A stretch of DNA of 8,884 nucleotides from an uncultured bacterium (GTDB taxonomy: Bacteria; Cloacimonadota; Cloacimonadia; Cloacimonadales; Cloacimonadaceae). The stretch covers positions 1 through 8,884 of the forward strand of contig CALDSN010000020.1 in NCBI GenBank assembly GCA_937924555.1, written 5' to 3'. Positions 1-6,996 of the stretch are shown here, piece by piece; positions within the stretch are counted from its first letter, which is position 1, and every line of letters starts with the position of its first letter. Below the pieces are notes generated by a model. It made no database searches. It was not told the DNA's origin and saw only the letters and a program-made list of their open reading frames with translations. A program made the position numbers and the translations under genes.

Positions 1-1568
1 AAACCTGCTCTTTGCGTAAGCATTGCACGGATTACCAGGTTAATGCCGCCCACTTCATCGGGGGGATAAACAAGCACCCTATCGACTACACCCATCCCTT
101 CATTGTGCGGGATGCCAATAAGTGTATCAACTGCGGACGCTGTATCCGCACTTGCACCGAGATTCAAGGTGCGGGAGTGCTGGGGTTCATCTACCGCGGA
201 TTCTCTGCCATTGTGGCACCGGAGTTTGGCGAGTCCCTAACCCAAACCACCTGTCTGTCCTGCGGAAAATGCGTTGATGTATGCCCTGTTGGAGCGCTTG
301 TGGAGCGGACAAGCTTCTATAAGCAGAACCCTCACAGCAAAGAGATAGCGGTGCAGAATTGCGGCATCTGCGGACTTGGCTGTGTAATCCAGACCGAGAC
401 CCAGGCAGGAATAGTAACTGCTGTCAGTTCCGCTCAGGAAGAACCGGGATTCAACGGAAAGAATCTGTGCTTTAAAGGTCGCTTTGGCTGGCAGTGCTAT
501 TATGGTGATGATTGGCTTGCCACACCAATGCTAAAAACAGATGGTAAGTTCCATAGCATCACCTGGCAGGAAGCAGCAGTTATTCTAAAAGAGAAAAAGC
601 AACAATGTACCTCTGCCAGGTTTGAGATAAGCCCAAACATCAGCCTGGAAGAGATGCTGATGGTTAAGAAAGCTGCCGAAAGCTGTGGAGCCGGACTGTA
701 TGCCAATCCGGATTATGCACGGTTTAGTGATGCATACTTAGCTTTGGCACCGAAGGACAATCCATATGCCAAGCTGGATAACTATAGCGAGTATGTGATT
801 TATGGTGAGTTGAACCAGACTCTGGCAACCCTGCTGCGTCTGCAACAACGTGCAGGTAAGAAACTGATATTGGTTGCCTATCCGGAAGGAGCATACAAGC
901 AGTTTGCTGATGCAAACTATAACCATCTGAACGAGCTTAAGCCTTCCCCAAACACGCTCTTTATCTACAATCAGAACAGGATAAGCGAGAGAATGGAGTA
1001 CGAGCTATGGAAGCTGGCAGCAGCAACAGGTGAGGATAACATCCTCTGCACTACAGACTATCGTAATCATTTGGGGATGCTTGCCATACAGCCAAAGCTT
1101 GGTACCTGTGCGGCAACAGACTTTGCCCTTGCCTATGGATGCTACCCACAGAAGGCCGAGCAAGCAAAATTCAGTGTTGCTTTGCAGAATTTCTTTGATG
1201 CCGATGCCCCTGTGGATATGCTAATCCCCGCACCGGGATTCATGGAGTTAGAAGGCACATCCTTGGCTGATTTAGGACACGTAACCAAAGGGGATAACCC
1301 AGGGAAATCAAGCACTATCAATGAAGTGATGCGCATGTTCTATAGCCTTGGATGGATTCATCCTAACAGTGCTGAGGTACCATTTTGGAATACCATGGCA
1401 GATGGGTTGCTTGTGTCACTGCAGGAAACAGAAACTGCCAGGTTCACAGCCGACTCCATTGACCCTGATAAACTGAAAAAGGAAACCAACAAGCTGCCAA
1501 GTCAATTGGAACTACGTGTTGAGAAGCTGTTTAGGACCAGGCAGGAACTACATAACTTCGAAGTATAG
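1..1568 (+). CDS. NuoG / HydA / FDH-alpha-type iron-sulfur oxidoreductase subunit, 5' end missing
   Basis: The reading frame is already open at the window edge (first full codon at base 3), so the gene starts upstream; the TTG at 12 is not its start. The first visible residues hold Cys-x5-Cys (codons at 6 and 24), the end of the His-Cys3 cluster motif of the NuoG/Fe-hydrogenase family. Two CxxCxxCxxxC [4Fe-4S] ferredoxin motifs follow (bases 123-155 and 252-284). Next is the N-terminal [4Fe-4S] module of molybdopterin oxidoreductases, CxxCxxxC from 360 with NLCFKGRFG around 462-488. The remaining 350 or so residues resemble a shortened molybdopterin domain. The expected Cys/SeCys-His of formate dehydrogenases appears as Ser-Asp near 726-731. 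No hydrogenase H-cluster motifs are present. It probably relays electrons between an NADH-oxidising NuoE/NuoF-like pair, presumably upstream, and a partner enzyme in the cytoplasm. Exact partner and substrate are unknown. Family is secure; function is not. Confidence 0.85.
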   Translation, partial: TCSLRKHCTDYQVNAAHFIGGINKHPIDYTHPFIVRDANKCINCGRCIRTCTEIQGAGVLGFIYRGFSAIVAPEFGESLTQTTCLSCGKCVDVCPVGALVERTSFYKQNPHSKEIAVQNCGICGLGCVIQTETQAGIVTAVSSAQEEPGFNGKNLCFKGRFGWQCYYGDDWLATPMLKTDGKFHSITWQEAAVILKEKKQQCTSARFEISPNISLEEMLMVKKAAESCGAGLYANPDYARFSDAYLALAPKDNPYAKLDNYSEYVIYGELNQTLATLLRLQQRAGKKLILVAYPEGAYKQFADANYNHLNELKPSPNTLFIYNQNRISERMEYELWKLAAATGEDNILCTTDYRNHLGMLAIQPKLGTCAATDFALAYGCYPQKAEQAKFSVALQNFFDADAPVDMLIPAPGFMELEGTSLADLGHVTKGDNPGKSSTINEVMRMFYSLGWIHPNSAEVPFWNTMADGLLVSLQETETARFTADSIDPDKLKKETNKLPSQLELRVEKLFRTRQELHNFEV

Positions 1569-1586
1569 AGCAAAAGGATAATATAC

Positions 1587-1626
1587 AAGAAGCGGAAGCC
1601 CAAACACGAGCTTCCGCTTCTTTCTT
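1587..1626 (+). terminator. Rho-independent terminator after the iron-sulfur subunit gene
   Basis: A perfect 13-bp stem (1587-1599 pairing with 1610-1622, core AAGCGGAAGC/GCTTCCGCTT) encloses a 10-base loop and is followed by a T-rich run (TTTCTTT overlapping the stem end). It lies 18 bases after the stop codon. The opposite strand after the stem reads TTGTATATTAT, so it may also stop the convergent diguanylate cyclase gene, less efficiently. Confidence 0.85.
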
Positions 1627-1663
1627 TAACTATAAAAACAGTCCATTTTATGAGAGGGTTACC

Positions 1664-2641
1664 CTAAGCTTCTTTATCGCAACCACAATCTCCCTGAAAG
1701 CATACCACTCGGTTCTTTCCGCTTCTCTTGCCGTCATACAGTGCCTTATCTGCTTCCACAATCATATCTCTTGCCCCAATATCGCCAATATGATAGCTTA
1801 AGCCAATGGTGCAAGTTACTTGCAGTTCGGTACCCTTGTAATTCAAGCGCAGGCTTTCCACCTTACTGCGAATACGTTCAATAACTATCATTGCACCTTC
1901 GCATGAGGTTTCCGGGAATATAAAGAGGAATTCTTCACCACCCCATCTTCCCATGGAGTCTGTGGTGCGTATCCCTCTTAGAAATATATCAGCCAGCTCT
2001 CTTAGCACCAGGTCTCCACAATCATGTCCGTAAGTATCATTTATATGCTTGAAGTTATCGATATCGGCAATGGCTATGCCGAACCCTCTCTTTGTTCTCT
2101 GGGTACGGTTGCTTTCTCGGTCCAGCACTTCTTCCAGTACACGCCGATTATACAAGCCTGTAAGTGTATCTCTACGGGAGAGCTTTTTGAGATTGGCGTT
2201 TGCCTCACTGAGCTGTTTGTTTACTTCTTCAAGGTTCTGCATTACCTGCTTCAGAGCGTGATCGGCACGAACCTGCTTGTCTATGTTAACAAACACTCCA
2301 AGCAGCCCCAATATTTCTCCCTCGTCACCAAATAAACCTGAGACATGCAAGTCTGCCCAGAACACTGTGCCATCTTTGCGCTGATACCTTCGTTGCTTAC
2401 GGATCGACCTCCCCTGCTCAGACTTTAGATATTCGAAGCTTATCACACTGCTGCTGCGGTCTATTTCGGGGGTAACATCATTAACATGCAGGCTTTGGGC
2501 TTCCTCTGCTGAATAGCCCATCAATTCGCACCAGGTGGGATTAACAATAACATACTTGCCATCCGGATCAGTTACGCCTATTGCCACTACGGCATTATGA
2601 AATATACGGGAATACAAAGTCTCAAGATGCAACTCAATCAT
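1664..2641 (-). CDS. PAS-GGDEF diguanylate cyclase, cytosolic
   Basis: This 325-residue protein should make cyclic di-GMP from two GTP. A single PAS/PAC sensor domain spans about residues 10-122 (VNPTWCELMGYSAEE core, then RRYQRKDGTVFW). A short coiled-coil linker covers about 124-155, and a GGDEF domain about 156-313. The active-site loop is GGEEF at 234-238, an active variant of GGDEF. An RxxD inhibitory site (R225-D228) sits five residues before it, so product feedback inhibition is likely. There is no signal peptide or membrane segment, so the PAS domain probably senses an internal cue; its ligand cannot be read. The C-terminus has an unusual Cys-rich tail (Cys 314, 319, 321). The ATG start has GAGGT four bases upstream. 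The gene stands alone between the ferritin terminator and a convergent gene, and I see no clear promoter in its 85-base leader. Confidence 0.93.
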   Translation of the reverse strand: MIELHLETLYSRIFHNAVVAIGVTDPDGKYVIVNPTWCELMGYSAEEAQSLHVNDVTPEIDRSSSVISFEYLKSEQGRSIRKQRRYQRKDGTVFWADLHVSGLFGDEGEILGLLGVFVNIDKQVRADHALKQVMQNLEEVNKQLSEANANLKKLSRRDTLTGLYNRRVLEEVLDRESNRTQRTKRGFGIAIADIDNFKHINDTYGHDCGDLVLRELADIFLRGIRTTDSMGRWGGEEFLFIFPETSCEGAMIVIERIRSKVESLRLNYKGTELQVTCTIGLSYHIGDIGARDMIVEADKALYDGKRSGKNRVVCFQGDCGCDKEA

Positions 2642-2680
2642 ACATACCTCATTGGGGGATTCTTACACACCGGTTACGAG

Positions 2681-2711
2681 TAAAAGGCGAGGTGCATGAA
2701 GCAGCCTCGCC
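2681..2711 (-). terminator. Rho-independent terminator after ferritin
   Basis: On the minus strand, GGCGAGG (2705-2711) pairs with CCTCGCC (2686-2692). The loop region can extend the stem through GCA/TGC with one bulge. TTTT (2682-2685) follows directly. It lies 16 bases after the ferritin stop and separates ferritin from the diguanylate cyclase gene. Confidence 0.85.
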
Positions 2712-2726
2712 GTATCATTGTTCTTT

Positions 2727-3239
2727 CTATGCTGTGGTAGAGGGAGGAGTAAACACTCTTTGTCCCAATTCCGTATCTATCATAAACAGAGCATGGGCGT
2801 TATCTCCAATCATCTTTAAACGGGTTACAATCCTTTCTGCCGCAGCTTCTTCTTCCACCTGTTCATCAACAAACCATTGCAGCAAACCTCTGCTGGCATG
2901 GTCCTTCTCTTTGATGGCAATGTCCATCAGATCGTTGATGCTTTTGGTTACAAACTGCTCGTGCTTCAAGGCAGCCTCAAAGGCTTTCAACGGAGTTTTG
3001 AAGTCCACCTGTGGTTGCTCGATTGCCTTTAGCTCCACCTTACCCCCTCTTTCGATGAGGTAGTTAAAGAACTTCATGGCGTGGAAGCGTTCTTCCTTGC
3101 CTTGGGCATCCATCCAATTGGCAAAGCCATCCAGGTTTTGGTTGGCAAACCATGCCTGCATGCTTATGTATAGGTACTCGGAATACAATTCCTTGTTTAT
3201 CTGTGCGTTTATGGCATCTTGTAGTTTCTTGCTGATCAT
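2727..3239 (-). CDS. ftnA: Non-heme bacterial ferritin (FtnA type)
   Basis: This 170-residue protein has the usual bacterial ferritin length. It should assemble into the 24-subunit iron-storage shell, oxidising Fe(II) at a di-iron ferroxidase centre and storing it as a ferric mineral. Expected centre residues are visible: Glu17, Tyr24, Glu50, His53 (KEERFHAMKFFNYL), Glu94, and the WFVDEQVEEE segment at 122-131 (Glu126, Gln127, Glu130). The sequence fits Ftn better than bacterioferritin. The start ATG overlaps the flavodiiron stop codon as ATGA, with GGAGG five bases upstream inside that gene, so translation is probably coupled. Co-expression of an O2-reducing enzyme with an iron store would limit Fenton chemistry; that link is inferred from the operon. 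Confidence 0.95.
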   Translation of the reverse strand: MISKKLQDAINAQINKELYSEYLYISMQAWFANQNLDGFANWMDAQGKEERFHAMKFFNYLIERGGKVELKAIEQPQVDFKTPLKAFEAALKHEQFVTKSINDLMDIAIKEKDHASRGLLQWFVDEQVEEEAAAERIVTRLKMIGDNAHALFMIDTELGQRVFTPPSTTA

Positions 3240-4432
3240 AATTCCTCCAGCTTGGTCTTTATTTGTTGTTCAAGGTTTTCTTTCAAGGCTTCCAAATCCT
3301 CATGACTGGGAATATACTGCTGTTTAAGAGGCTCCATCATATTGAACCCGCATTCTTTGGGGTCACCCATAAGTTGCTGTAAGATAGGGATGCTTTGTCC
3401 ACCCCATCCATAACTGCCAAAAGCCAAACCAATCCTATCCTTGGGCGACAAGCCCTTAAGATAGTAGATAAAGGCGGCAACTGTGGGCAGGATGGAGCTA
3501 TTGAGCGTAGGCGAACCAACCGCGATGAACTTGGCATCCATAATATCAGTCATAATATCTGAGATATGATTATGCTGCAAGTTCAACAGCTTGGAGCGGA
3601 TGCCCATCTTCTCAAAGGTTTCGTGGATGGCATTAGCCATCATCTGTGTGGATTTCCACATGGTGTCATATATTACCAAAGCACTGTGACTGTCGGACAC
3701 GCTATATGCCCAATCCTTATATTCTTTCAGGATGAGCGGTATGTTCTCTTCTGTCCATATAACCCCGTGACTGGGGCATATCATGCTAATAGCCATGGGT
3801 GCTGCGGCATCCAACACCTTTTGCACCTGTTTGGAATATGGCAGCACGATATTGGCATAATACTTCTTGGCTTCTTCCAGCACTATCCCAATCGGCAGGT
3901 CTTTCGCCAGCCTTTCGGACGAAGCTATATGCTGCCCAAAGCCGTCATTGGAGAACAGTATCTGTTCCTCGGGACAATAGGTGAACTGATTGTCTGGCCA
4001 ATGCACCATCGGAGTGGTGAGAAAGCTTAAAGTTCTCTTCCCAATGCTGATGCTATCTCCGCTTTTAATCTCCTTGAAGTTCCAATCCTCTTTGTAATGC
4101 AGTTTCAAGCCCTTTATTCCCGTGGCGTTGGTGTACAGCTCGGTATTGGGCAACAGCTTCATCAGTTCCGGTAAGCCCCCGGAGTGGTCCATCTCCACAT
4201 GGTTCTGGATTAGGATATCTATCTTCTTGGGATCGATAACATCGCTTATCCGCGCTATCATCTCGTCATACAGATAGCTTTTTACATTGTCTATCAGCGT
4301 AATCTTTTCATCTATTATCAAGTATGCATTATATGTGCTTCCCCGTTGTGTCAGGTAACCGTGAAAGTTCCGCAAATCCCAATCTATCGCACCCACCCAA
4401 TAAATGCCTTCGCGTAGCTTAATTGCCTTCAT
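3236..4432 (-). CDS. fprA: Class A flavodiiron protein (O2 and/or NO reductase)
   Basis: This 398-residue protein has the standard two-domain build. The metallo-beta-lactamase-like domain (about 1-248) carries the di-iron ligands: HVEMDH at 78-83 (His78, Glu80, Asp82, His83), His144 in MVHWPD, Asp163 in SNDGFG, and His222 in PSHG. The flavodoxin-like domain (about 250-398) has the FMN loops YDTMWKST (255-262), GSPTLNSSILP (306-316) and GSYGWGGQ (339-346). Such cytoplasmic enzymes reduce O2 to water and/or NO to N2O, taking electrons from rubredoxin or a related carrier. There is no fused rubredoxin or flavin reductase domain, and no rubredoxin gene in the window, so the donor lies elsewhere. 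It is the first gene of an operon with ferritin. AGGAG lies nine bases before the ATG. Preference for O2 versus NO cannot be told from the sequence alone. Confidence 0.96.
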   Translation of the reverse strand: MKAIKLREGIYWVGAIDWDLRNFHGYLTQRGSTYNAYLIIDEKITLIDNVKSYLYDEMIARISDVIDPKKIDILIQNHVEMDHSGGLPELMKLLPNTELYTNATGIKGLKLHYKEDWNFKEIKSGDSISIGKRTLSFLTTPMVHWPDNQFTYCPEEQILFSNDGFGQHIASSERLAKDLPIGIVLEEAKKYYANIVLPYSKQVQKVLDAAAPMAISMICPSHGVIWTEENIPLILKEYKDWAYSVSDSHSALVIYDTMWKSTQMMANAIHETFEKMGIRSKLLNLQHNHISDIMTDIMDAKFIAVGSPTLNSSILPTVAAFIYYLKGLSPKDRIGLAFGSYGWGGQSIPILQQLMGDPKECGFNMMEPLKQQYIPSHEDLEALKENLEQQIKTKLEEL

Positions 4433-4492
4433 AATCTATATCTCCTGATGTTAATATCCATATCTTCCCCAAGACTGCCATCTCTTCAGGAT

Positions 4493-4521
4493 AATTTAGT
4501 GCAGATAGAGTATTAAGTCAA
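4493..4521 (-). promoter_or_regulatory. Promoter of the flavodiiron-ferritin operon
   Basis: On the minus strand, TTGACT (4516-4521) is separated by exactly 17 bases from TAAATT (4493-4498), a good sigma70-like match. This would start transcription near 4486 and give a leader of about 54 bases. No textbook PerR or Fur box is apparent by eye. Confidence 0.7.
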
Positions 4522-4531
4522 GAAAGTTTTG

Positions 4532-5335
4532 TTACTTTTGGCATATTGGGCAGTAAAAGGTTCCCCTTCCCCCCATCACCGACCTCTGCACCACATGTCC
4601 CTTGGGGCATTGCTCCTTCTGATACACCTGCAGAAAGTGCTGAAACTCCCCGCTTTTATCATCTATTCTGCGAAAGTCTGAGATGCTGGTTCCCCCCATC
4701 TTTATCGCTTCTTCCAGCACCGCAACTGTCTCTTTCACAATCTCCGCCACCTTCTTAGCGCTAAGTTCACAGGCTGGTGTATCCGGCAAAATCCCCGTCC
4801 GATATAGCACTTCACAAACATAGATGTTGCCCAATCCGGCAATCACCCGCTGATCCAACAGCACTGTCTTGATAGGTGCCTTTTTCTTTGCCAATATCTC
4901 CCCTAAGCGTTTGGCGGTGAAGTCCTTATCCAAAGGCTCCATCCCAAGCTCCGGCATGTGCTCTCTCACATTGTCAGAAACACACACGATTATCTTGCCA
5001 AAGGTGCGGGGATCAATGAAGTGCACCACTTCTCCACCTCTGAGGCTGAACCTTGCCCGTTCATGCAGCAAAGGCTCATCTGACTTTGGTGCTGCCACCA
5101 GCTTGCCCGTCATCCGTAAATGGATTATCAGGCTGTATCCGCTGTCCAAATGCACCAGCATGTATTTCCCCAGCCTCTTATATCCGGTCATCTTTGCCGG
5201 AAAAGCTTTCTCCTCGGCATCCCCATACCAAGTTACCGTTCCCGGATAAAAGCACTCCAATCCGCTGATTGTTCTATCCTTTATGGCTGCGGCAAAGCCT
5301 TCCAGCACCGTCTGTACTTCCGGTAGTTCCGGCAT
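4532..5335 (-). CDS. mutM: Formamidopyrimidine-DNA glycosylase (8-oxoguanine repair)
   Basis: This 267-residue Fpg/MutM excises 8-oxoguanine and formamidopyrimidines and nicks the strand by beta/delta-elimination. The catalytic N-terminus is intact (MPELPEVQTV, with Pro2 and Glu3), as is the conserved lysine of RLGKYML (Lys57). Expected lesion-strand residues are Met75, Arg110 and Phe112 (DPRTFGK), and the helix-two-turn-helix motif has GLGNIY (Asn170). The C-terminal zinc finger is a variant: Cys243, His247, Cys262, Cys265, with Cys-x3-His replacing the usual Cys-x2-Cys. GGRGTFYCPICQ keeps the finger arginine (Arg257). The gene begins two bases after the trxB stop, and its AGGAG lies inside the last codons of trxB, so it is the last gene of that operon. 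No convincing terminator hairpin is seen after its stop. Confidence 0.96.
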   Translation of the reverse strand: MPELPEVQTVLEGFAAAIKDRTISGLECFYPGTVTWYGDAEEKAFPAKMTGYKRLGKYMLVHLDSGYSLIIHLRMTGKLVAAPKSDEPLLHERARFSLRGGEVVHFIDPRTFGKIIVCVSDNVREHMPELGMEPLDKDFTAKRLGEILAKKKAPIKTVLLDQRVIAGLGNIYVCEVLYRTGILPDTPACELSAKKVAEIVKETVAVLEEAIKMGGTSISDFRRIDDKSGEFQHFLQVYQKEQCPKGHVVQRSVMGGRGTFYCPICQK

Positions 5336-5337
5336 CC

Positions 5338-6300
5338 TTATCTCCTATGTAACAGATATTTATGCACTGCATGTGCGGCATTTGCTCCGTCACCAACTGC
5401 CGTGGCAACCTGCCTGAGCGTCTTCGCCTGCACATCTCCCGCCACCCAAACTCCTTCCACACTGCTGCTGTTATCGGCATAGCTTTTCACATAGCCGTTT
5501 TCCAGCTCAATCTGCTTCTCGAACAACTTGGTGTTGGGCACCGTGCCAATAAAGATGAATATCCCGTCTGTGTCCAGAGAACTTTCCAAGCCGCTTAGCA
5601 CATTCTTTAGCTTCACATAGCGTTGCTGTCCACCGAACTCAATCGACTCCACCACATGATATGGCATCAGCTCTATCTTCGGCTCTGCGGCAACCCTCTC
5701 CTGCAGAATGGGATCGGCATTGTATCTGTTACTGCGATGCACAATGTGTATCTTCCGCGCATACTTGGCAATGAACAAGGCTTCCTCGAAGGCAGAATTG
5801 CCCCCACCTACCACTGTCACCACCTTATCCGGGTAAAAAGGTCCGTCACATGTGGCACAGTAGGACACACCCCTGCCGGAATATTCCTGCTCTCCGGGGA
5901 TGCCCAAACGCCGGGGGGATGAACCTGTGGCAATAATCACGGTTCTTGCCTTCCAAGTGTTGTAAGCCGTGTTTATCTCCTTCGTTTCTCCCTCCAGGTT
6001 CACGGATAGCACGTCCTCCTGCACAACCTTCAGCCCATAGAATTTTGCTTGTGCCTCCATATCCTTGGCAAGTTTCTCGCCCAATACCGGCTCCGGAAAA
6101 CCCGGATAGTTCTCCACCCACTGCGTGGCAACCAATTGCCCACCCGGCACCAATGCCTTCTCAATCATCAAAGTATTAAGCTTATAGCGTGCGGCATAAA
6201 GCCCGGCGGTGAGTCCCGCAGGACCTCCGCCGATGATAATAAGGTCATAAAGCACACCCGCATCTGCAGTATCTGCCATATTCAGCTTGAACTCGAACAT
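5338..6300 (-). CDS. trxB: Thioredoxin reductase (low-Mr, FAD-dependent)
   Basis: This 320-residue pyridine nucleotide-disulfide oxidoreductase moves electrons from a reduced nucleotide through FAD to a redox disulfide. An FAD-binding GGGPAG lies at 24-29, the redox-active CATC at 148-151, the nucleotide-domain GGGNSAFEEA at 165-174, and the C-terminal FAD motif VWVAGDV at 284-290. The usual NADPH 2'-phosphate motif HRRxxFRA reads HRSNRYNA at 188-195, losing two of three arginines, so cofactor preference may be NADH or something else. The ATG used lies one base after the upstream disulfide oxidoreductase stop. Its ribosome site (AGGA) is rather distant, and Met8 is an alternative start. No thioredoxin gene is seen; the upstream two-fold oxidoreductase is the likely substrate. 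Thioredoxin reductase family membership is firm; donor identity is open. Confidence 0.93.
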   Translation of the reverse strand: MFEFKLNMADTADAGVLYDLIIIGGGPAGLTAGLYAARYKLNTLMIEKALVPGGQLVATQWVENYPGFPEPVLGEKLAKDMEAQAKFYGLKVVQEDVLSVNLEGETKEINTAYNTWKARTVIIATGSSPRRLGIPGEQEYSGRGVSYCATCDGPFYPDKVVTVVGGGNSAFEEALFIAKYARKIHIVHRSNRYNADPILQERVAAEPKIELMPYHVVESIEFGGQQRYVKLKNVLSGLESSLDTDGIFIFIGTVPNTKLFEKQIELENGYVKSYADNSSSVEGVWVAGDVQAKTLRQVATAVGDGANAAHAVHKYLLHRR

Positions 6301-6301
6301 C

Positions 6302-6940
6302 TTACAAAGCTTCCTTAATCTTGCTTACCAACACTTCCTCGGGCACTGCACCTTCCACATACCACTTCTCGTTTATCGTGGTGCGAGGAACGCCCTGCAC
6401 AGAGTATTTCTGTGCCAAATGGGGGAATTCGCTTATTTCTACCATGTCTGCCGTCACTTTGTCGCTATAAAAAGCCATCTGATGGGCAAGCATCACCGCA
6501 GGAGGGCAATAGGGACAGGTGGGGGTTACGAAGGTTTGCAGGTGAATGGGTTTCTGCAGGTTGTCCAAGAATTTCTTGGTGTCTGCACTCAGCTTGGTGA
6601 TGCCGGTGGAAACCAGCAGTATCGCCGAGAGTAGAGATGAGAATTCATAACCTGCGGGAATGCCGTAGAAACGAATGCCATAGTCCTTTTTGCCCACCAC
6701 GGCAATTGCCGGTATCTTGTCGATTCCAAATTGCTTAACTGCCTCAGCATCATTCTCAAATTGGTGCAGCTTCATCTGTAATAAGGGATTTGCTGCGCTC
6801 AATTCGTCCAATAACTGGTGTGTTTCCTTGCAGTAGCCACATTCAAAGGATTGGCTGAAAAGCTCCAGAGTTACAGGTTCCTTCATATTTTGCAGTGCCT
6901 TCTTAACTTCTTGCATCACATTGTCATCTAACATAGCCAT
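6302..6940 (-). CDS. Protein disulfide oxidoreductase, tandem thioredoxin folds (glutaredoxin-like)
   Basis: This 212-residue protein has two thioredoxin-fold units, each with a CxxC site: CGYC at 34-37 in the N-terminal half and CPYC at 142-145 in the C-terminal half. Each is followed by the cis-proline loop (IPAI, Pro77; VPRT, Pro185). Length and the C-terminal CPYC match the PDO family known from thermophilic archaea and many anaerobic bacteria, where it accepts electrons from thioredoxin reductase. There is no signal peptide, so it should act in the cytoplasm on protein disulfides. It is the first gene of an operon with trxB (one-base gap) and mutM, which supports a TrxR-PDO pair. AAGGAG lies nine bases before the chosen ATG; a second ATG two codons on is less well placed. 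An AhpF-like N-terminal fragment is an alternative, but the length and free-standing form favour PDO. Confidence 0.9.
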   Translation of the reverse strand: MAMLDDNVMQEVKKALQNMKEPVTLELFSQSFECGYCKETHQLLDELSAANPLLQMKLHQFENDAEAVKQFGIDKIPAIAVVGKKDYGIRFYGIPAGYEFSSLLSAILLVSTGITKLSADTKKFLDNLQKPIHLQTFVTPTCPYCPPAVMLAHQMAFYSDKVTADMVEISEFPHLAQKYSVQGVPRTTINEKWYVEGAVPEEVLVSKIKEAL

Positions 6941-6968
6941 GAGTATATTCTCCTTAGGTTTTTTAGAC

Positions 6969-6996
6969 AGTATAACTCGTTTTTAGCACTGCGCAA
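6969..6996 (-). promoter_or_regulatory. Promoter of the PDO-trxB-mutM operon
   Basis: On the minus strand, TATACT (6969-6974) is a strong -10 element. A weak -35, TTGCGC (6991-6996), lies 16 bases upstream. It predicts a leader of only about 20 bases before the PDO gene. Confidence 0.6.

Noticed and set aside
12..14. TTG at 12 as the true gene start
   Set aside because: The frame is open to the window edge, and the codons before it include a Cys belonging to the family's His-Cys3 motif.
12..1568. Iron-only hydrogenase large subunit
   Set aside because: The N-terminal cluster motifs fit, but no H-cluster motif follows. The C-terminal half instead resembles a molybdopterin-type domain.
2581..3063. 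160-codon frame on the plus strand across the ferritin gene
   Set aside because: It crosses the ferritin terminator and is antisense to a well-conserved gene; it is a shadow frame.
3566..4030. 154-codon frame on the plus strand inside the flavodiiron gene
   Set aside because: It is antisense to a gene with all catalytic ligands intact and has no recognisable domain.
4520..4545. Terminator hairpin after mutM
   Set aside because: Only a 4-bp AAGT/ACTT stem without G+C-rich pairing was found, too weak to call.
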